NCBI RefSeq assembly: GCF_905475465.1
Contig: NC_062235.1
Coordinates: 12,906,001 to 12,970,000, forward strand
Length of the DNA: 64,000 bases
Direction of reading: 5' to 3'
Origin: Pieris napi
Taxonomy: Eukaryota > Arthropoda > Insecta > Lepidoptera > Pieridae
This document shows, in pieces, positions 20,461 through 33,420 of this stretch. A model generated the notes under the pieces. The model did not search any database. It saw nothing but the letters and a program-made list of their open reading frames with translations, and had not been told where the DNA came from. Each line of letters opens with the position of its first letter. Within the stretch, counting starts at the first letter, position 1. The translations under genes and the position numbers were made by a program.

Positions 20461-21669
20461 TAGTGATACTAACTTTGTAATTATTAATTGCGTTGAACCT
20501 CTGACATATATTTACTAACACATAGAATAATTAGATAATAAGTATACCAGGAAATAAATTAAGCCATAAAATAAAAAAATACTTTAAAAATGTACTAAAC
20601 TCTCCCAAGAGTTCACTTGTACCACTATTATTATTTTTATACACAGCGATTGTGTTCCGAAACGAGTTGTGCGATTTTTCGGTGTGTTTAAAAGCCTGAC
20701 TTTGTCTTCGTCATTTAATAAAAAAAAACTAAATACTATGGAAAAATCAATTTAAAGTATATAACGAGGTGAGCTTATCTTACTAATTAAAATTACAAAT
20801 TGAACTTTGTGATAACAATGGACACCTCGCTACTCTAACATAATTTGAATGATTAATTTAATTTTTTTTACGTAACGAGTAATACTGAAGATTCTATTCG
20901 TATCTTTCCTAATTGAAATCTTTGCAAAACTAGATATGTAACTTCATTCAAGCTTTACATAAAGGTTCATTTCGCTTGAAGTGATTTTGCCCAGAAAATT
21001 TGTACAGGAGTTTCAAATATTTGTTGTCACGAAGCCGTAGTAGTTTCGTTTTTTTTCATACTAATTCACATAGAATACGGAAAAGCTGTGTGCGGTATTT
21101 TTTCGCGCTTTCTACATTCGAGAAAACGGGGCACTTTTATAAAAAACAATGTATTAGATATTCCGACAAGACAGAGTCAACTTTTTTCATACCTCATACG
21201 CAATTTTAATTAGAACGCAAGGACCGTACGCGGGCATTAGGTTAATTTATGTGATCACATACCCAAAGTTTGTATTATTAAATTTACCTAGTAAAATAGC
21301 AAATTCGGATCTGTATCGATATGCAGAATATGTAAATATCAATGCAGGATAGCAATAAAAGCTATTTCGTAACAATATATGTATGTATGTGTGTATCGGA
21401 AGTCTGTCCAAGTACTAAGGGGGTCAAGATCTTGACTTTTGTAACTCATGTATTTCTTTATTATTTTGTAATCTATTTGAATTGTATTCACGAACCTTAG
21501 ATTATCATATATTAAATAAAATAAGTTTATTTTTAATATTAAGTAAGATTTGGTTAGTTTTTCAGTGTTACTTTCTTTTTTTTTATAGAATAGGCGGCAA
21601 ACGAATTTACTTGTAATTTTATTTTTGTTAGTGAACTTTACACACTCTTAGTATTTAATTTTTATGCTT
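20461..21669. other. intergenic DNA
   Basis: Nothing recognised. The plus frame at 21000-21209 lacks a domain. Confidence 0.35.
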
Positions 21670-21800
21670 TTTCCTTAAAGGGGTTGTTTGGAAGAGATCG
21701 CTTGTTAGCGATAAGGCCGCCCGTTGCATCCCTTATAATTTATGTTTCTTGTTTTTATTTGTAATGAAACGTAAATTAATCAATAAATATTTTTATAAAT
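21670..21800 (+). mobile_element. LINE 3' fragment (AAGCGATAAGG family)
   Basis: Contains GGAAGAGATCGCT, GCGATAAGGCCGCCCGTTGC and an AATAAATATT end. It is the same family as 47424-47643 and 58690-58810. Confidence 0.65.
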
Positions 21801-21884
21801 TTGACGATTATTTCAATGAACCTAATCCTTGGGATTGATTTGCTCCAGTTTAAAAAAAAATTATGACTCCAAACATAGGATTAC

Positions 21885-22030
21885 AAAAATTACGGAGAGT
21901 TTCTTGCCAGTTCTTCTTGCTCGCTGTACGCCCTTTATTTGTGAACTGGTAGTAAATGTAAATTTAGAATCAATTTAACGTCTTTTCTGTTGACGTTCAT
22001 ATGTGTACTTACATGAAATAAAGTTATGAA
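21885..22030 (+). repeat. SGGEF repeat, 3' fragment
   Basis: Retains GGAGAGTTTCTTGCCAGTTC through the ACATGAAATAAA end of the family. Confidence 0.6.
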
Positions 22031-22599
22031 AAATACGAAGTTTTAATAACTAAATAAATCCGCCTTAAGCTCAACCGAAATAGAAACCTGTGATCTACGA
22101 AATCGGAGAAATCCAACCCTTTATTTAAGACAGAGCAATCAGAAGTTTCAAGTTATTCTGCTATTTCAATTCAAGTTATTTCAGAAGCGAACTTGAATTG
22201 AAAATAGGTATATATGTTTTAAACTTTGATTTTTACCTTTAGGAAGAAAGGAAAGGTTTTGAAAAATGCCCTATACTGAGCTAAGTCTACTAAAACATTA
22301 TAATAACGAAATAACCTCATAATTTACACATTGCATGTTTCATTACTTCTTAATGGACATAGTAATGGGTAAAATATAGAACGCGGGAAAATAATATAAA
22401 CATTAAAACATTGCATTGAACATCGAAATTTATATTTATTTATTTCGTAATCCTACAGCTAACATAAATTATATATAATAACAAACAGTTACACTGAAAA
22501 TATAGCCAGATATGGAATACATAATAATACATTTAACTACAAAAAGGTTCAAAAATGTACAAAAGGAAACAAACAAATAAAAACTATTCAATACGTTTA
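22031..22599. other. AT-rich intergenic DNA
   Basis: No gene or named repeat seen. Confidence 0.35.
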
Positions 22600-22980
22600 A
22601 CTAAGTGGTACCTAATTTGGTTGTGTTGTATGATGGTGTAAAAGTGAGGGTATGTACGTGAAGGTGTGTATGTGGGGTATGTTCATGATGCAGGTGATTT
22701 TGCGCTATGGATATTCTTACTACTTCTTTTAAGCATATTCCGCGATAGCTTAAACAAGTCAAGGTCGTTGTATGTTCGGGCTGCGCGATACAAAACTGAG
22801 TTCTTCGCGTAGTTAGTGTTGATGTGAGGAACATGATATTTAATAGTGTAGGACTACACCGTGGCTCAGCTTTTTGACGATTCGTGGATCGAAACAATAA
22901 ATATTACGTGTTGCTCCGCCTGCGAAGTACCCAAGAAATTTCTGAGCTTCTGGAAGGAGCTAGGCTGCCTTGATTCACTA
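22600..22980 (-). mobile_element. probable degraded LINE C-terminus
   Basis: The minus strand reads broken segments such as NTNYAKNSVLYRAARTYND and DLFKLSRNMLKR, the style of LINE reverse-transcriptase C-termini, with several frame breaks. The 98-codon open frame in this region is in another phase and has no domain. Confidence 0.35.
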
Positions 22981-23700
22981 GTACTTAACACACAATGGAT
23001 CAAACCGGCGTCTATGTGTGGAAACTAAATCCACTCCACAACATTCGTATCAAGTCTTTAGAATAAAGATTAAATGTATGCAACACGTATTGCACAATGA
23101 TGGGTATCAATATCTTTATTTATTACAAATGTGACCAAAAGATGACAGAACTTTAACTCTAGGATATAGTACAGTTGTGAATAAAACACTGGGTTTGGCT
23201 GAAAATTTGAATATACGAGACCTGCCATTTGCGTTTAATTTGATTTATCAATGCGATTTGATATTGTGAATTCTATTGTTCACCTCTACCCACTTCGAAT
23301 TACGTAAATTTAAAGAAGGCTCGTTTTCTTAATGGCTTGTGTACTTTGAATTTGTCACGGTTCTACTTGTGAAACTGTGACGCAAGCTCGAGCGTCATTT
23401 GTTTTAGAGTCAGTAAAATTCAGGTAAAATGTCACTACAAATATTACTAAGTTAATAAAGATGTTCATTACCTTATTTTAAATTACATCTTTCAGTCTCA
23501 GAAGCTGAAAGTGGATGATAATATAGAGACATTGACATTAAAATAAAGAAATATGTGAGAGCATTGACATTAAATATAAAATTGTGTTAATAAAACGAAG
23601 TAAAATAGCTTTAAGTTTATAACGTATTTTTAAAGAATTGTTGAATTTGTAGCATTGTATATTTGAGTATGGCTTTAACATTGTAAAACTAAGTATTAAT
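22981..23700. other. 3' flank of the lipase gene
   Basis: No coding signal. I do not see a canonical AATAAA on the minus strand within the first 150 bases past the lipase stop codon. Confidence 0.35.
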
Positions 23701-25187
23701 CTAAAAATTTACTATTCCTTCCCAAGGGTTCACTGTCCCCTCATTATTTTTAGTTCCACCCACCCCGAGGCCAAAAGGAGCACTTGCTGACGTCCGCAAA
23801 AAATACACACCTCGAGTCGAAGTTGAAGAGCCGTAACCTAGGACTGCAAAATCTTTATCTTCACAGGCGTTCGACTCAAATTGCTTCCAACTCTTACATT
23901 TTACTCCAATAATCGATTTAGGTGTCTCTACGCTCTCTAAATACAATTTAGCAGCGCGTAAATGACTACAGGAAGGCATTATACAACCTGGTTGCATCGG
24001 CCCACCCCCATTCACGTAAAAGTCTACGTGTCCCAAAGCCTCTGTTATGCCTTGAACCAGCTTATTTGTATGTATTATGTCTACGTACTGCGCGTCCATT
24101 TTATCTAACCTCTGTTCTGAATACGCTGACGAAAAACACGGCCCCGCTGGATCCAGCCCTGTAATGCGTCCAAGCTTAGCCATTTTGTATCGTTGAAAAT
24201 ATTTTCCAGTCCATCCAGCGATGTGGGCGCCTAAACTGATACCAATGAGGTGGAAGTCAGCAGCGTTCGCTCCAAAGTCCTCTAAATTCGCCAGTAAATT
24301 AGCCAGTCTCTTGCCGATTAGGCGAGCATTGTGAACTGACACCAAGTAGTTCTTGTTCATCATTTCTTCGGAATCCACTAGGAGTACGTTAAACATTTTT
24401 TTCTCATCATATGCTTTCGCCAAGTCTAAAGATACTGATGATTGGGCATTATCTCTGTAACCGTGAATGATGATCTTTGATTCCTTTGCTATATCGAATA
24501 TACTCGGTTTTATAAGACCTTTATATGAGTTATCAATGGGAAAGCTTGTCATCTCATCTCCATTCAAAAAATATATTTTCATTGTTGATAAAATTTCGTT
24601 TTGGCTATTCATTGAATCGTGTTGTAGGCTCATCAACGCTCTACCTGTAACGTTAAAAAATAAATTTGCAGAAACAGAAACATTCAATTTACTTTAGTCT
24701 CGGAGTATAATAAATATTTGCTTTGAATAAATATTACTATCTTTGTGAAATACATTGCAAGCGTAAAATCAATATAAAAATTGCAAAATATATCAGCGAA
24801 AGAAATCAATTCATCAACGCAAACTTGCAACGGTGATTGAGCGTTTACCAATTTACTATACAAAAGATCTCAATTATACGTTAATAAACAATATGTATAT
24901 ATTATGATAATAAATTAAAATTACTACTCGTACTCACAAAAAAGGTGACGCGTTAAATTAATAATGTATATTGAATAAATATATTATCTAAGGCATACAA
25001 TTAATTAAATTGCCAAAACATTCCCACGATTAAACCTGTACATTCACATCCAGACAGGGTCACATACACAAGGTCACTTACATGCACCGGACAATCTGGA
25101 GTATAAATTTTCGGCCAAGGTATCGAACTGCGCGCTGACCCGCACTGTTGTGGCTATCAAGAGCACTGTAACGGTTAACTGGTGCAT
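23701..25187 (-). CDS. secreted neutral lipase (pancreatic lipase family), two exons
   Basis: Predicted extracellular lipase that hydrolyses acylglycerols or phospholipids. Exon 1 runs 25187-25082: ATG, 35 codons plus one base, ending at donor GTAAGT (25081-25076). The intron is 437 bp and ends in a T-rich tract and CAG (24647-24645). Exon 2 runs 24644-23701 and ends in TAG. Both junctions are phase 1, giving 349 residues, the usual size for insect members. Residues 1-19 form a signal peptide (MHQLTVTVLLIATTVRVSA). The oxyanion region HGYRDN is at 96-101. The nucleophile Ser172 lies in GISLGAH, with Asp200 in GLDPAGPCF and His263 in CSH. The lid between the paired Cys after Asp200 and TNK is short, as in insect lipases with phospholipase or galactolipase tendencies. 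All catalytic residues are present, so the gene looks functional. The exact substrate cannot be told. Confidence 0.9.
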
Positions 25188-25360
25188 GGCAAGCCACGGT
25201 CAGTATGCCACTGCGAGAGAAAGGTCTGACCACACTGGCTGGAGGGGATTATCTCGTGCAATTGTACACGCGATTGTTACGTCATGGCCCTCGGTCGCTG
25301 GACTTGCATGTTGAGTCGGCTTTTGTTTTGATGTCAAAACAACTGTCTGCATTATAAACA

Positions 25361-25702
25361 TCTAATATATAAAATTCTCGTGTTACAATGTTCGTTCCCA
25401 AACTCCTCCGAAACGGCTCGACCGATTCTTAGTAAGTCTGAGAATCGGATAACATCTATTTTTTATCCCCCTAAATGTTAAGGGTCGTCCCACTCCCAAA
25501 TTTTTATTTTTATTTTTTACACAAAACTTTTGTTTTTATTTTTTTATGACACAGCATACACAAATACATACAACCTTTAATTTTCACTCCTCTACAATCA
25601 ACCCCTATTTTTTATTATAGTAGATAGTTATTTTTATTGCACTAAAAAAATGTTTCCTAGAAATAATATACATGGCAAAACGACGTTTGCCGGTTCAGCT
25701 AG
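25361..25702 (+). mobile_element. non-autonomous Helitron
   Basis: 342 bp, from TCTAATATATAAAATTCTCG after an A to TCAGCTAG before a T. A 3' hairpin formed by GGCAAA and TTTGCC precedes the CTAG end. It lies 174 bases upstream of the lipase ATG, so it may touch its promoter region. Confidence 0.8.
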
Positions 25703-27429
25703 TTATAAATTTATTATTTAGATTTACAGAACTCGGTATTCATTCCTTAGTAATTTTTGTAAATAATTAGGTTTAAATTACACGACGTTTGCAATATATG
25801 AATAAACTTTTTTTAGTAATAGTAATATACAAGTGTCCCATACATCAACGTCTAGCCGACAGCGGATGATAGGAATAATGATAGATAGTGGTTAATCCCG
25901 GAAAATTATAAAAATATTACGTATTTTTAAAATTACTATAATGTCGAAAAAAACATAAATATGTAATATTAATTTAATCCACCCTGTGATGTTCCTTCTC
26001 TATGGCTACAAATCTCTATATATTTACTCATAGAACCCCTAATCAACCACGAGATCAGGCAGATCTCAGGCAGATCAGCCGAGAAGCTAACCAGAGTGTC
26101 AAATTTTCCCTTTATTAAAAAGGGACATTATCTACTTAAGTTTGGTCTGGTGGGATTGGCGTCTCCCACCGGTCCTGGAGATCGACTACACCCGAAACAC
26201 CACTTTCACATTACCGTTTCTTTTCTTTAAAGAGCAGGCAAAAATTTATAGAGCAATCGTATATAGTTCCTGCTTTTAAGTACAAAAACAAAAACTTGCT
26301 GACTCAGTATTTATCGATTACCCGAAGGGTTGATTGAACATTCCCTCAAACACATTGTATCAATATGGGAGGAACAATAAGATAACATATTAAAACGTGT
26401 TTCACAAAACGCCTCGAGGTTGATAGAGGTAACGACTTAGATAAAGTATGAATTAATATTCGACAAAGCTAACAGGGTTGTTGGCATATTTTGATATCTC
26501 ATTAAAACGGTCTAGTAACATGAGACTTCAAACAATTTAAAGGTTTGCTTGTTAAATTGCAGACGCTATGTATCACATATTGTATCTAATTTATATTATT
26601 AAATAAAATAGTCGAAAATACCTCGAATGATACTAAATTTTAGTTACAAATGTGCTAATAATAAATGTCCTTTGAAGGAGTGACCTCTACATGTTTTCTT
26701 TTGAACATGACTGAAAACAAGACTCAGAGATAGTATATATTGATATTAAATAATCATGTACACAAATTTAACGTTAATTATGTTACTGTTACTTGTATTT
26801 ATTTATAATATCATCTTCGGAACTACTACTCCCCTATATCCAATATAATTATTATCTATCCAGGACCTGGGAAGAAAGAGTCATAAAAATTCAGGGTCTA
26901 TAATTCCACCTAAAATATAAATTATAATATGGACTATTTCAAATCAAAGTACGTTTTAAAGGAGCATTCATTACAATGCATACTTAATATTTTAATCAGA
27001 TATATATTCATTTAAAATATACCATAAAACTGTTATAAAAATAATATTTTCTTTTAAAATTAATTAAACAGAACTAAACAATAAATAACAACAGAGCCTT
27101 GTCTAATGATTAGGTTGTTTTCGTTTTTTAACAAGAACCGAGTGGGCAGATAACAAAAGCAAGGAGGCGGTGAATGAAAAAGTAATTCGTGGAAATTCGA
27201 ATGGACATTAATTATTAGGAGCAAATCAAATATCCCAAACATACCAATAGTTTCATGGGACCACAACTGTGTGAAAAGATCTGTGAACGTGTGAAGTATA
27301 TTGAAATAAATAATTAAACCGTCGCAAATAGAATGTAATTCAATCAAACCTAAGTATTTAACAAAGGTAAATTTGATTTAATTCAATTCGAGCAGTTACT
27401 TTTAGATCGGGTTGATCTTTTGTCGTTGC
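25703..27429. other. intergenic DNA
   Basis: No gene recognised. A less AT-rich stretch at 26040-26240 (GGCGTCTCCCACCGGTCC) looks like an old repeat but has no clear motif. The minus frame at 27060-27347 is not supported as a gene. Confidence 0.35.
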
Positions 27430-27960
27430 GTAGAGATATGCGGCCTCTTCTACCGCACTTACCATGGAGAGTGTTCAGAAGAGTTGTTCGGGCTACTACC
27501 TGCAGCTGAGTTTTATCATCGGACGGTAGAATACTAAAATCGACGTTCGTCGTTCCACAACTGAGCCGCCACCACCATGTCTGTTCATAATAGATTTTTT
27601 TTTAATTTTGTTAAGGCTGAACCATTTTAATTTTTTAGTTCAGCTGATCTTCGCATTTCGCTGTGGTACGAGTATATAACGGTATTTTAGATGTACTTGA
27701 TTTTTTTTAGATTTATGCTAATTTTAATTATTTAATTACTTCTATTTGTGATTTGTTCCTTAATCACTACGACTTATCATCAAAGAGCCACCGAACCGTT
27801 GTTTTTCGGTACATCATTTATTGAGATCCAGTCACAACTGAAGTATTTCCGAAAAAAGCTTACCAATTCTTAAAACGCCATCAACATCTTCTGGTAGCGT
27901 GTGTCCATGGGCACTATCATACAACACCCACTCATGCCCGTTGCCTTTTAGACAAAAAAT
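27430..27960 (+). mobile_element. degraded LINE C-terminal region (PTEVFPNQFD family)
   Basis: Contains CTACCTGCAGCTGAGTTTTA, GTCGTTCCACAACTGAG and, after a break of about 230 bases, ACTGAAGTATTTCCGAA and GTGTCCATGGGCAC in the family order. The frames are broken and the middle is replaced by unrelated AT-rich DNA. Confidence 0.5.
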
Positions 27961-28154
27961 TGCATTCTAAGTTATTCCGCTTATCTAAATATTTTTGCAG
28001 TAGACTTTATTTTGTAAGACTTTATAAATTTATCGTAATAATAACAATAATAGCCTTCATATCCAAAACTTAATTATGAAAATTGAAGTTTCATTTATCC
28101 TAAAAAATACTTTTAACAGTAGGTAAAATACAATGTAACATTAAGGATATGCTT

Positions 28155-28240
28155 GCATTGTCAGGTTTTGGTTTGTCCACCGTTGGACATAGGCCTCCTC
28201 CATCCGGTTCCACTAGTGTCGGTCAATGCTTAGAACTGGC
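28155..28240 (-). mobile_element. short LINE fragment
   Basis: TTGTCCACCGTTGGACATAG and CCTCCTCC are words of an insect LINE coding end read on the opposite strand; a similar word appears at 37270. Confidence 0.35.
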
Positions 28241-28383
28241 CAGTTAGAAATATTGCTTATGATTTTTTTTTAAATTTCAATTTAAGTACTCTTCGGTAAC
28301 CTAATGTAGTATATTGCATTCATTTGTCATTTGTTTTTGTGAAATGGCGGCAAATCTAAAATTTTTGCTACACGTGAAAACTG

Positions 28384-28638
28384 GTAGATAAGTTCAACGG
28401 CTGTGACTCAAATGCTGTATTTTACATTGTCACATGTGATGAAATCTGGATATATTACTACGAACCCAAAACTAAAGATATAATTATTCGCTTTACGAGC
28501 CCTGAGGATGCGGTCAAAGCGTACGAAAATGCCATAGAAGAGACCCCTAAGGAAGAATGGGCCCACTGCTTTTCTCAGTGGTTCTATCGAATGCGACGAT
28601 GTGTAGAGAGGAACGGAAATTACTTCGGAAAACAATAA
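28384..28638 (+). pseudogene. mariner transposase, internally deleted
   Basis: A single open stretch joins two ends of a mariner (Tc1/mariner superfamily) transposase. The first part, KFNGCDSNAVFYIVTCDEIW, matches the region around the first catalytic Asp (usually VTGDE). The last part, FSQWFYRMRRCVERNGNYF followed by GKQ and TAA (28636), is the normal C-terminus. The central catalytic region with the second and third Asp is missing, so only about 84 of the usual 345 or so residues remain. The copy cannot be active. No inverted ends were located. Confidence 0.75.
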
Positions 28639-29299
28639 AAGTATTGGCAACTTTCTACATTAAGCCGTTTTTCATTTTCTAAACATTTTCAGTGTTACCT
28701 AGGTATTGTTCTTGAATGTTCTTAGATTTTTTAAGTGTGTCGAACTGAAAAAATATTCTAAATATTCTAAAATATTCTATTAAATATAGAGTTAAATTAT
28801 GTTAATATTATTATCAAAGGACATTTAAAGTTTTGCGACTCTATCTGATATAACCTTATCGTAATGTATTGCAATCATTTTCTTGTTGTACGTCATACGC
28901 GACTCTACGTTACAACTTTAAGTAAAAATTTTCCTCTGTTTATAAAACACAGTCACCTAGTTCGTGGTATATGATGACGTGTACAGCTATTGGCCCAATG
29001 TGACTCTCAATGGATCGCAAGTGCTGTAAACAAACACGTAAACAACACAATAACATAAACATCCACTAACAGCTTTCAGTTTTGAATCGATTGTGTAGTG
29101 GTTTGTCGTACATTTAATAAAATAATTCCAGTACTGTTTTGTGGTATAAATTCGATTGTATTTAGTTCACTTATTCGCAATTTACATTATTTAAATTATT
29201 ATAACGAATTTGATGATTGGATTGAAATAAAATAGGTGCTACTTATAGAGGGGGAACCATTTTAATACAATTTGGTATATATACCATACCATCACAACG
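28639..29299. other. intergenic DNA
   Basis: No gene recognised. 28870-29100 is slightly richer in CpG words (GATGACGTGTAC) but gives no promoter I can defend. Confidence 0.3.
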
Positions 29300-29410
29300 C
29301 GTGGTGTTTTACAGCAATGGTTTTTACCGCGTACCACCACTTTATGGAAGTAGCTGCCAGTAAAGATATTTTCAAACCGATAAGCCTCCAAGAAAGAGTG
29401 TCATCGAATA
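29300..29410 (+). mobile_element. LINE fragment (PTEVFPNQFD family)
   Basis: GTTTTTACCGCGTACCACCA and AAGCCTCCAAGAAAGAGTG match the region just before the conserved C-terminus, with substitutions. Confidence 0.4.
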
Positions 29411-29986
29411 TTTTAGCATGATGTAGCCCCATGACACTATATTACCATACCGTAAGCCTACGAGAGTATATTACGCCGGCTTTTTCTCTCGGCCTACACC
29501 TTCTGTCTTCTTTGCCGATGAGTAGGGATGTCTACCGATTCAAATTTAATGACGTGGAATAAGTGATACCTCTGTATCTTATATTCCATAATAAACATAT
29601 TTTATTTATTTTTTATTTAATATGAATCAAACACGCTCATATAATAATTGCATTTCGTAGCTAGAGGATATTTTAAGACCATTGAAGCGTTTTTACTAAA
29701 TTTTCTCGCTAAATCTAGACCATTTGACTCTAAATTTAGACACTAAAACTAACAATGTTCGAACAAAGAGCTTGAAGTGGCAACGGCTTGAGTATATAAG
29801 TCAGATGTAGTCACTTTAAGATTTTCGCCTACCACGATTTAGAAATCCAAAATCTTTACGTCCTCCTCATATATTTCTTTAAATCAGGGTATGAATAGTA
29901 TTTTATAACAATAAAACACAACCTTTTAAAGGGTATTCAGCATTTGTGAAGCGAATAAAGTGAAATCAAGTGCACTAAGATATTTA

Positions 29987-30275
29987 TCTAATATATAAAA
30001 TTCTCGTTTCGTGGTGTTTGTAGTTAAACTCCTCCGAAACCGCTTGACCGATTCTCATGAAATTTTGTGTGCATATTGGGTATTTTTCATCCCTCAAATG
30101 TTAAGGGTAGTCTAACCCTGAATTGTTTTTTTTAATTTTTAGATAATTCTTTTATTATGACACAGCATTAAAAAATACATACAACAACTAATTTTGATCC
30201 CTCTGCGACCAACCCCTATTTTTTATTATAAATGATATACCTACATGGCAAAACGACGTTTGCCGGATCAGCTAG
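29987..30275 (+). mobile_element. non-autonomous Helitron
   Basis: 289 bp. Same family as 25361-25702: starts TCTAATATATAAAATTCTCG after an A and ends GATCAGCTAG before a T, with the same 3' hairpin. A shorter interior suggests an internal deletion. Confidence 0.8.
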
Positions 30276-31957
30276 TAATATATATAAATTTGACTTTTAG
30301 TCAAGATTATTATGTGTATCCACTTATTTTCTGTGTAAAGTCGTACAAATTAAAGACAAAGGCAAGAGTATCATTAAATTAATTTGAAATAGATAAAAAG
30401 TAATTTAATTTCTCGTTCAAGGTACCCAATATTAAAGCCTGAATATTTGATATCGCACATTTCAAATGACAGTGGGTTCACATCTTCTCGTATTTTACCT
30501 GAAATTGGAATATTCTACCGCATGAGAGACACCTGGGAATCCAAATTCTTGCTTTATACGTAATTTCATCTCTACAATTTAGTGTTTAATAGGAAATGTT
30601 CTGGCAATTCTTATTTTATTATTGTATTTTAGTAAATTTCACCAGTTGTGTGCATGGTTACTCTACATTAATGATGTATTTACATTCATTAATTTCATGA
30701 TTACATTTGTAAATACATTCCTAGCCGATGACCACTGATGAACACCTCTGCTGTCGCTCTTCATCGCATCCATTATTCCACCAGGTCAGTTTGGGACAAG
30801 TCATCCTGTTCTTCATCGGCCATACTTAATTTTCAGACAAGAAGCTTTTTGTGCTGCTTTTGGCTATATGAATTAAGGTTTGTAATTTGCAAAATTATTC
30901 GAAAGCAAAGTAGATGATATTGGTGTAGGTTCTGTTTAATTTATGTTTTGAAGGCCAATTTCTTTGATTCTGTGCTTACCAACTCCAAACAAAACCAAGC
31001 CCCGTAGAATACATACATACAATTTAACATACACAGCCAATTGACACTTGCAAATAAGCACAGTGAAAATAAATATATCTGATAAGGTTCTATTACAAGT
31101 AGTTCCGAAGTTCTGAAATGGGCCATAAAGTCTGCTAATAGCATTTTCATGTTTTCTTACAGAATCCTTAACTTTATAAATGCTTGTATAAACATAAATG
31201 ATAATTTGTGCTGAATATATAAAAATCTAATAAAAGATATACATTCAAAACGATATCCAAATTTAAATAATATTTATCTAGAAAAATTGTTTTTTGTCAA
31301 TTAAAATAAACTAAATAATATTTTGTTTAATTTACGCGAGCTTTTTAGTTTATCATTCAAACCTAGCCCAGGTTTGAACTCTCGACCTCGACGGTTGGGA
31401 AACGCTAGTGGGGACCATTTCAACTTTACTTCAATGAACAATATTGGTATCATTTATTACCCTCATTATTAATATAAATATTATATATAAGAAAATTGTA
31501 GAATCTTGAAAATTTCTGAATTCGAAGTTATTTTAAGATTTATGAATAAAAAAGGCACTGAAAATTTACAGTGCGTATAACCTTGACCAAGTTACAATAA
31601 TGTCTAGCTTCGTTGGGATTTTGGCCAAGTTTTATGACAACGCATATTTTATTAAAAGATAATATGACTAAGCCTAACAAAAAACGTGGGCTGATCGCCC
31701 AAGCTAGGCTTAAGTTATTTTACGATCTTACTCTTATTTATTAAAATTGTTGACCATTAAGAACGTTACTAATTTGACCTCAGATCTCTCAAGGTCTGAT
31801 TTCATGATGATATTTATTTAACAAAGGGGCCGATGACTGGCCATGCGTCATACTCGTGAACGGGTGCTACTTGTGGTGACTGGTCGTACTTGAATTCGTG
31901 TATGCGGTGATGGTAGTTATTTCGAATATGTATTTGCGTGTTGTTCCCACGAGAATG
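30276..31957. other. intergenic DNA
   Basis: No gene recognised. AACCTAGCCCAGGTTTGAAC near 31361 is reminiscent of a tRNA or SINE B-box region but cannot be folded into a tRNA. Confidence 0.3.
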
Positions 31958-32262
31958 TAAGTGCGTGCTTCTATTTCACCATGCCTCCTGCTGATAGAGG
32001 ACAAATCTTTGTTTTTAAATTATTTTATTATTATTTTTTAGTTAAGATGTCATGTGGAACATGGTGTAATGTTTGCAACTCCTTACAAACGTTGTGTAAA
32101 ACAAAAAACTTAGCAATTAAAAAGAGTGGCGGAGAGTTTATTGCCAGTTCTTCTCTTCCGTTCTACGCCCTTGATTTGACAACTGGCAATAAATAGAAGC
32201 ATTTAATGTATATTTATTTTTTGACGTTCATAAGTGCCTATATGAACAAATGAGTTTTGACT
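31958..32262 (+). repeat. SGGEF repeat, copy 2
   Basis: One of the two longest copies. It begins AAGTGCGTGCTTCTATTTCA, as the inverse copy at 46643-46985 does, and carries the shared open frame at 32047-32196. Confidence 0.7.
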
Positions 32263-33420
32263 TTAGACTTTTTTGACGTATGTTGGTTTCGGTTCACTGT
32301 ATTAGCAAGTATTAATTGCGCAAATATTTAATTAAGATAATGTTCTTTAGCTATTTTTCATAAAGCACAGAAGGGCCTGCGTTATTACAAACTTTTATGC
32401 TGGTACATGTATGTCGTAGCGTTATAACATACTCGTAGCCACAAGCTACGCTTGTCTCATGCCACAAAAGGGCATTGTATTGTATGTGCGCGACATTGTA
32501 TAACGAATATTAATCTTACTAATATAAGCAAAAGTGTATGAATATCAAAGAGGATTTATTAATTATAAAGCCCCGCTTAATTTATTAATAATTCTGATAT
32601 TAATAAAAATACTTGAAGATTTTTTTCAACAATGTCCTATGATATATTATTCATTATGTGTATTCACACCTAATAAACACAAAACATTTGCTGCTTAAGA
32701 GACGTGGGGATTGATAAGTTATCTATATAAATAAATTATGTATATTACATTATTAAAAGCTACAATATCAAACCTAAATTATTTAATGAGGTAAAAACAG
32801 CTGTAATAAAAATATAATTTGGTAGTATTTTGCGTAATACGTCTATACACCAAAACTCAAAAATAAATCTCAAAATATATTGCTAAGCGCAAAACTCGAA
32901 GACGACTGTTCTTTTAGTATTTTTTATTTATTTATCCTTAGGTCTGTGGACAGAAAGTATTTAAAAAAATAGTTTTATTTAGTACTTTTTTTTATTTACA
33001 ATCAAGTAGTATTTACAATTTTCTTAACCTACAAAGTAATAATAGAAATAATTAAAAATAAATAAATTGGAAATCTATAAATAGTACTTAGGTTTCAATT
33101 CTATATTATATTGGAAAAGCAAAATGTTCCATATGTAGGTCTGTAGCTACTAAGAAAGTAGTATATGTAAAAAAATCATATTAAACGAAGTTTGGGTGGG
33201 GAATGATATTATATAATTTTCGGAAATTGCACACCTACGCAAACTCAAATGTAATTTGTGGTAGATGAATTATTCTTAATTCCCAAGAAATGAACTCGCA
33301 GGCATGAACAACATTTTCCTATTTAGCAAATGAGGCAAAGAACAAAACCAACTGTAATTGCAATACGCGTGAATGTATTCGGCGATATTATTTGGTAGTG
33401 ATTGTGGGGTAAGTGGCATG
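32263..33420. other. AT-rich DNA
   Basis: No gene or named repeat seen up to the GC-rich island at 33421. Confidence 0.35.

Noticed and set aside
22601..22897. 98-codon minus-strand frame as a gene
   Set aside because: It is low-complexity and Thr/His-rich, out of phase with the better LINE-like readings of the same strand, and has no domain.
28408..28650. 80-codon minus-strand frame
   Set aside because: It is the exact antisense of the mariner transposase remnant on the plus strand.
31361..31400. tRNA-like B box
   Set aside because: GGTTTGAACTC has no matching A box or cloverleaf around it.
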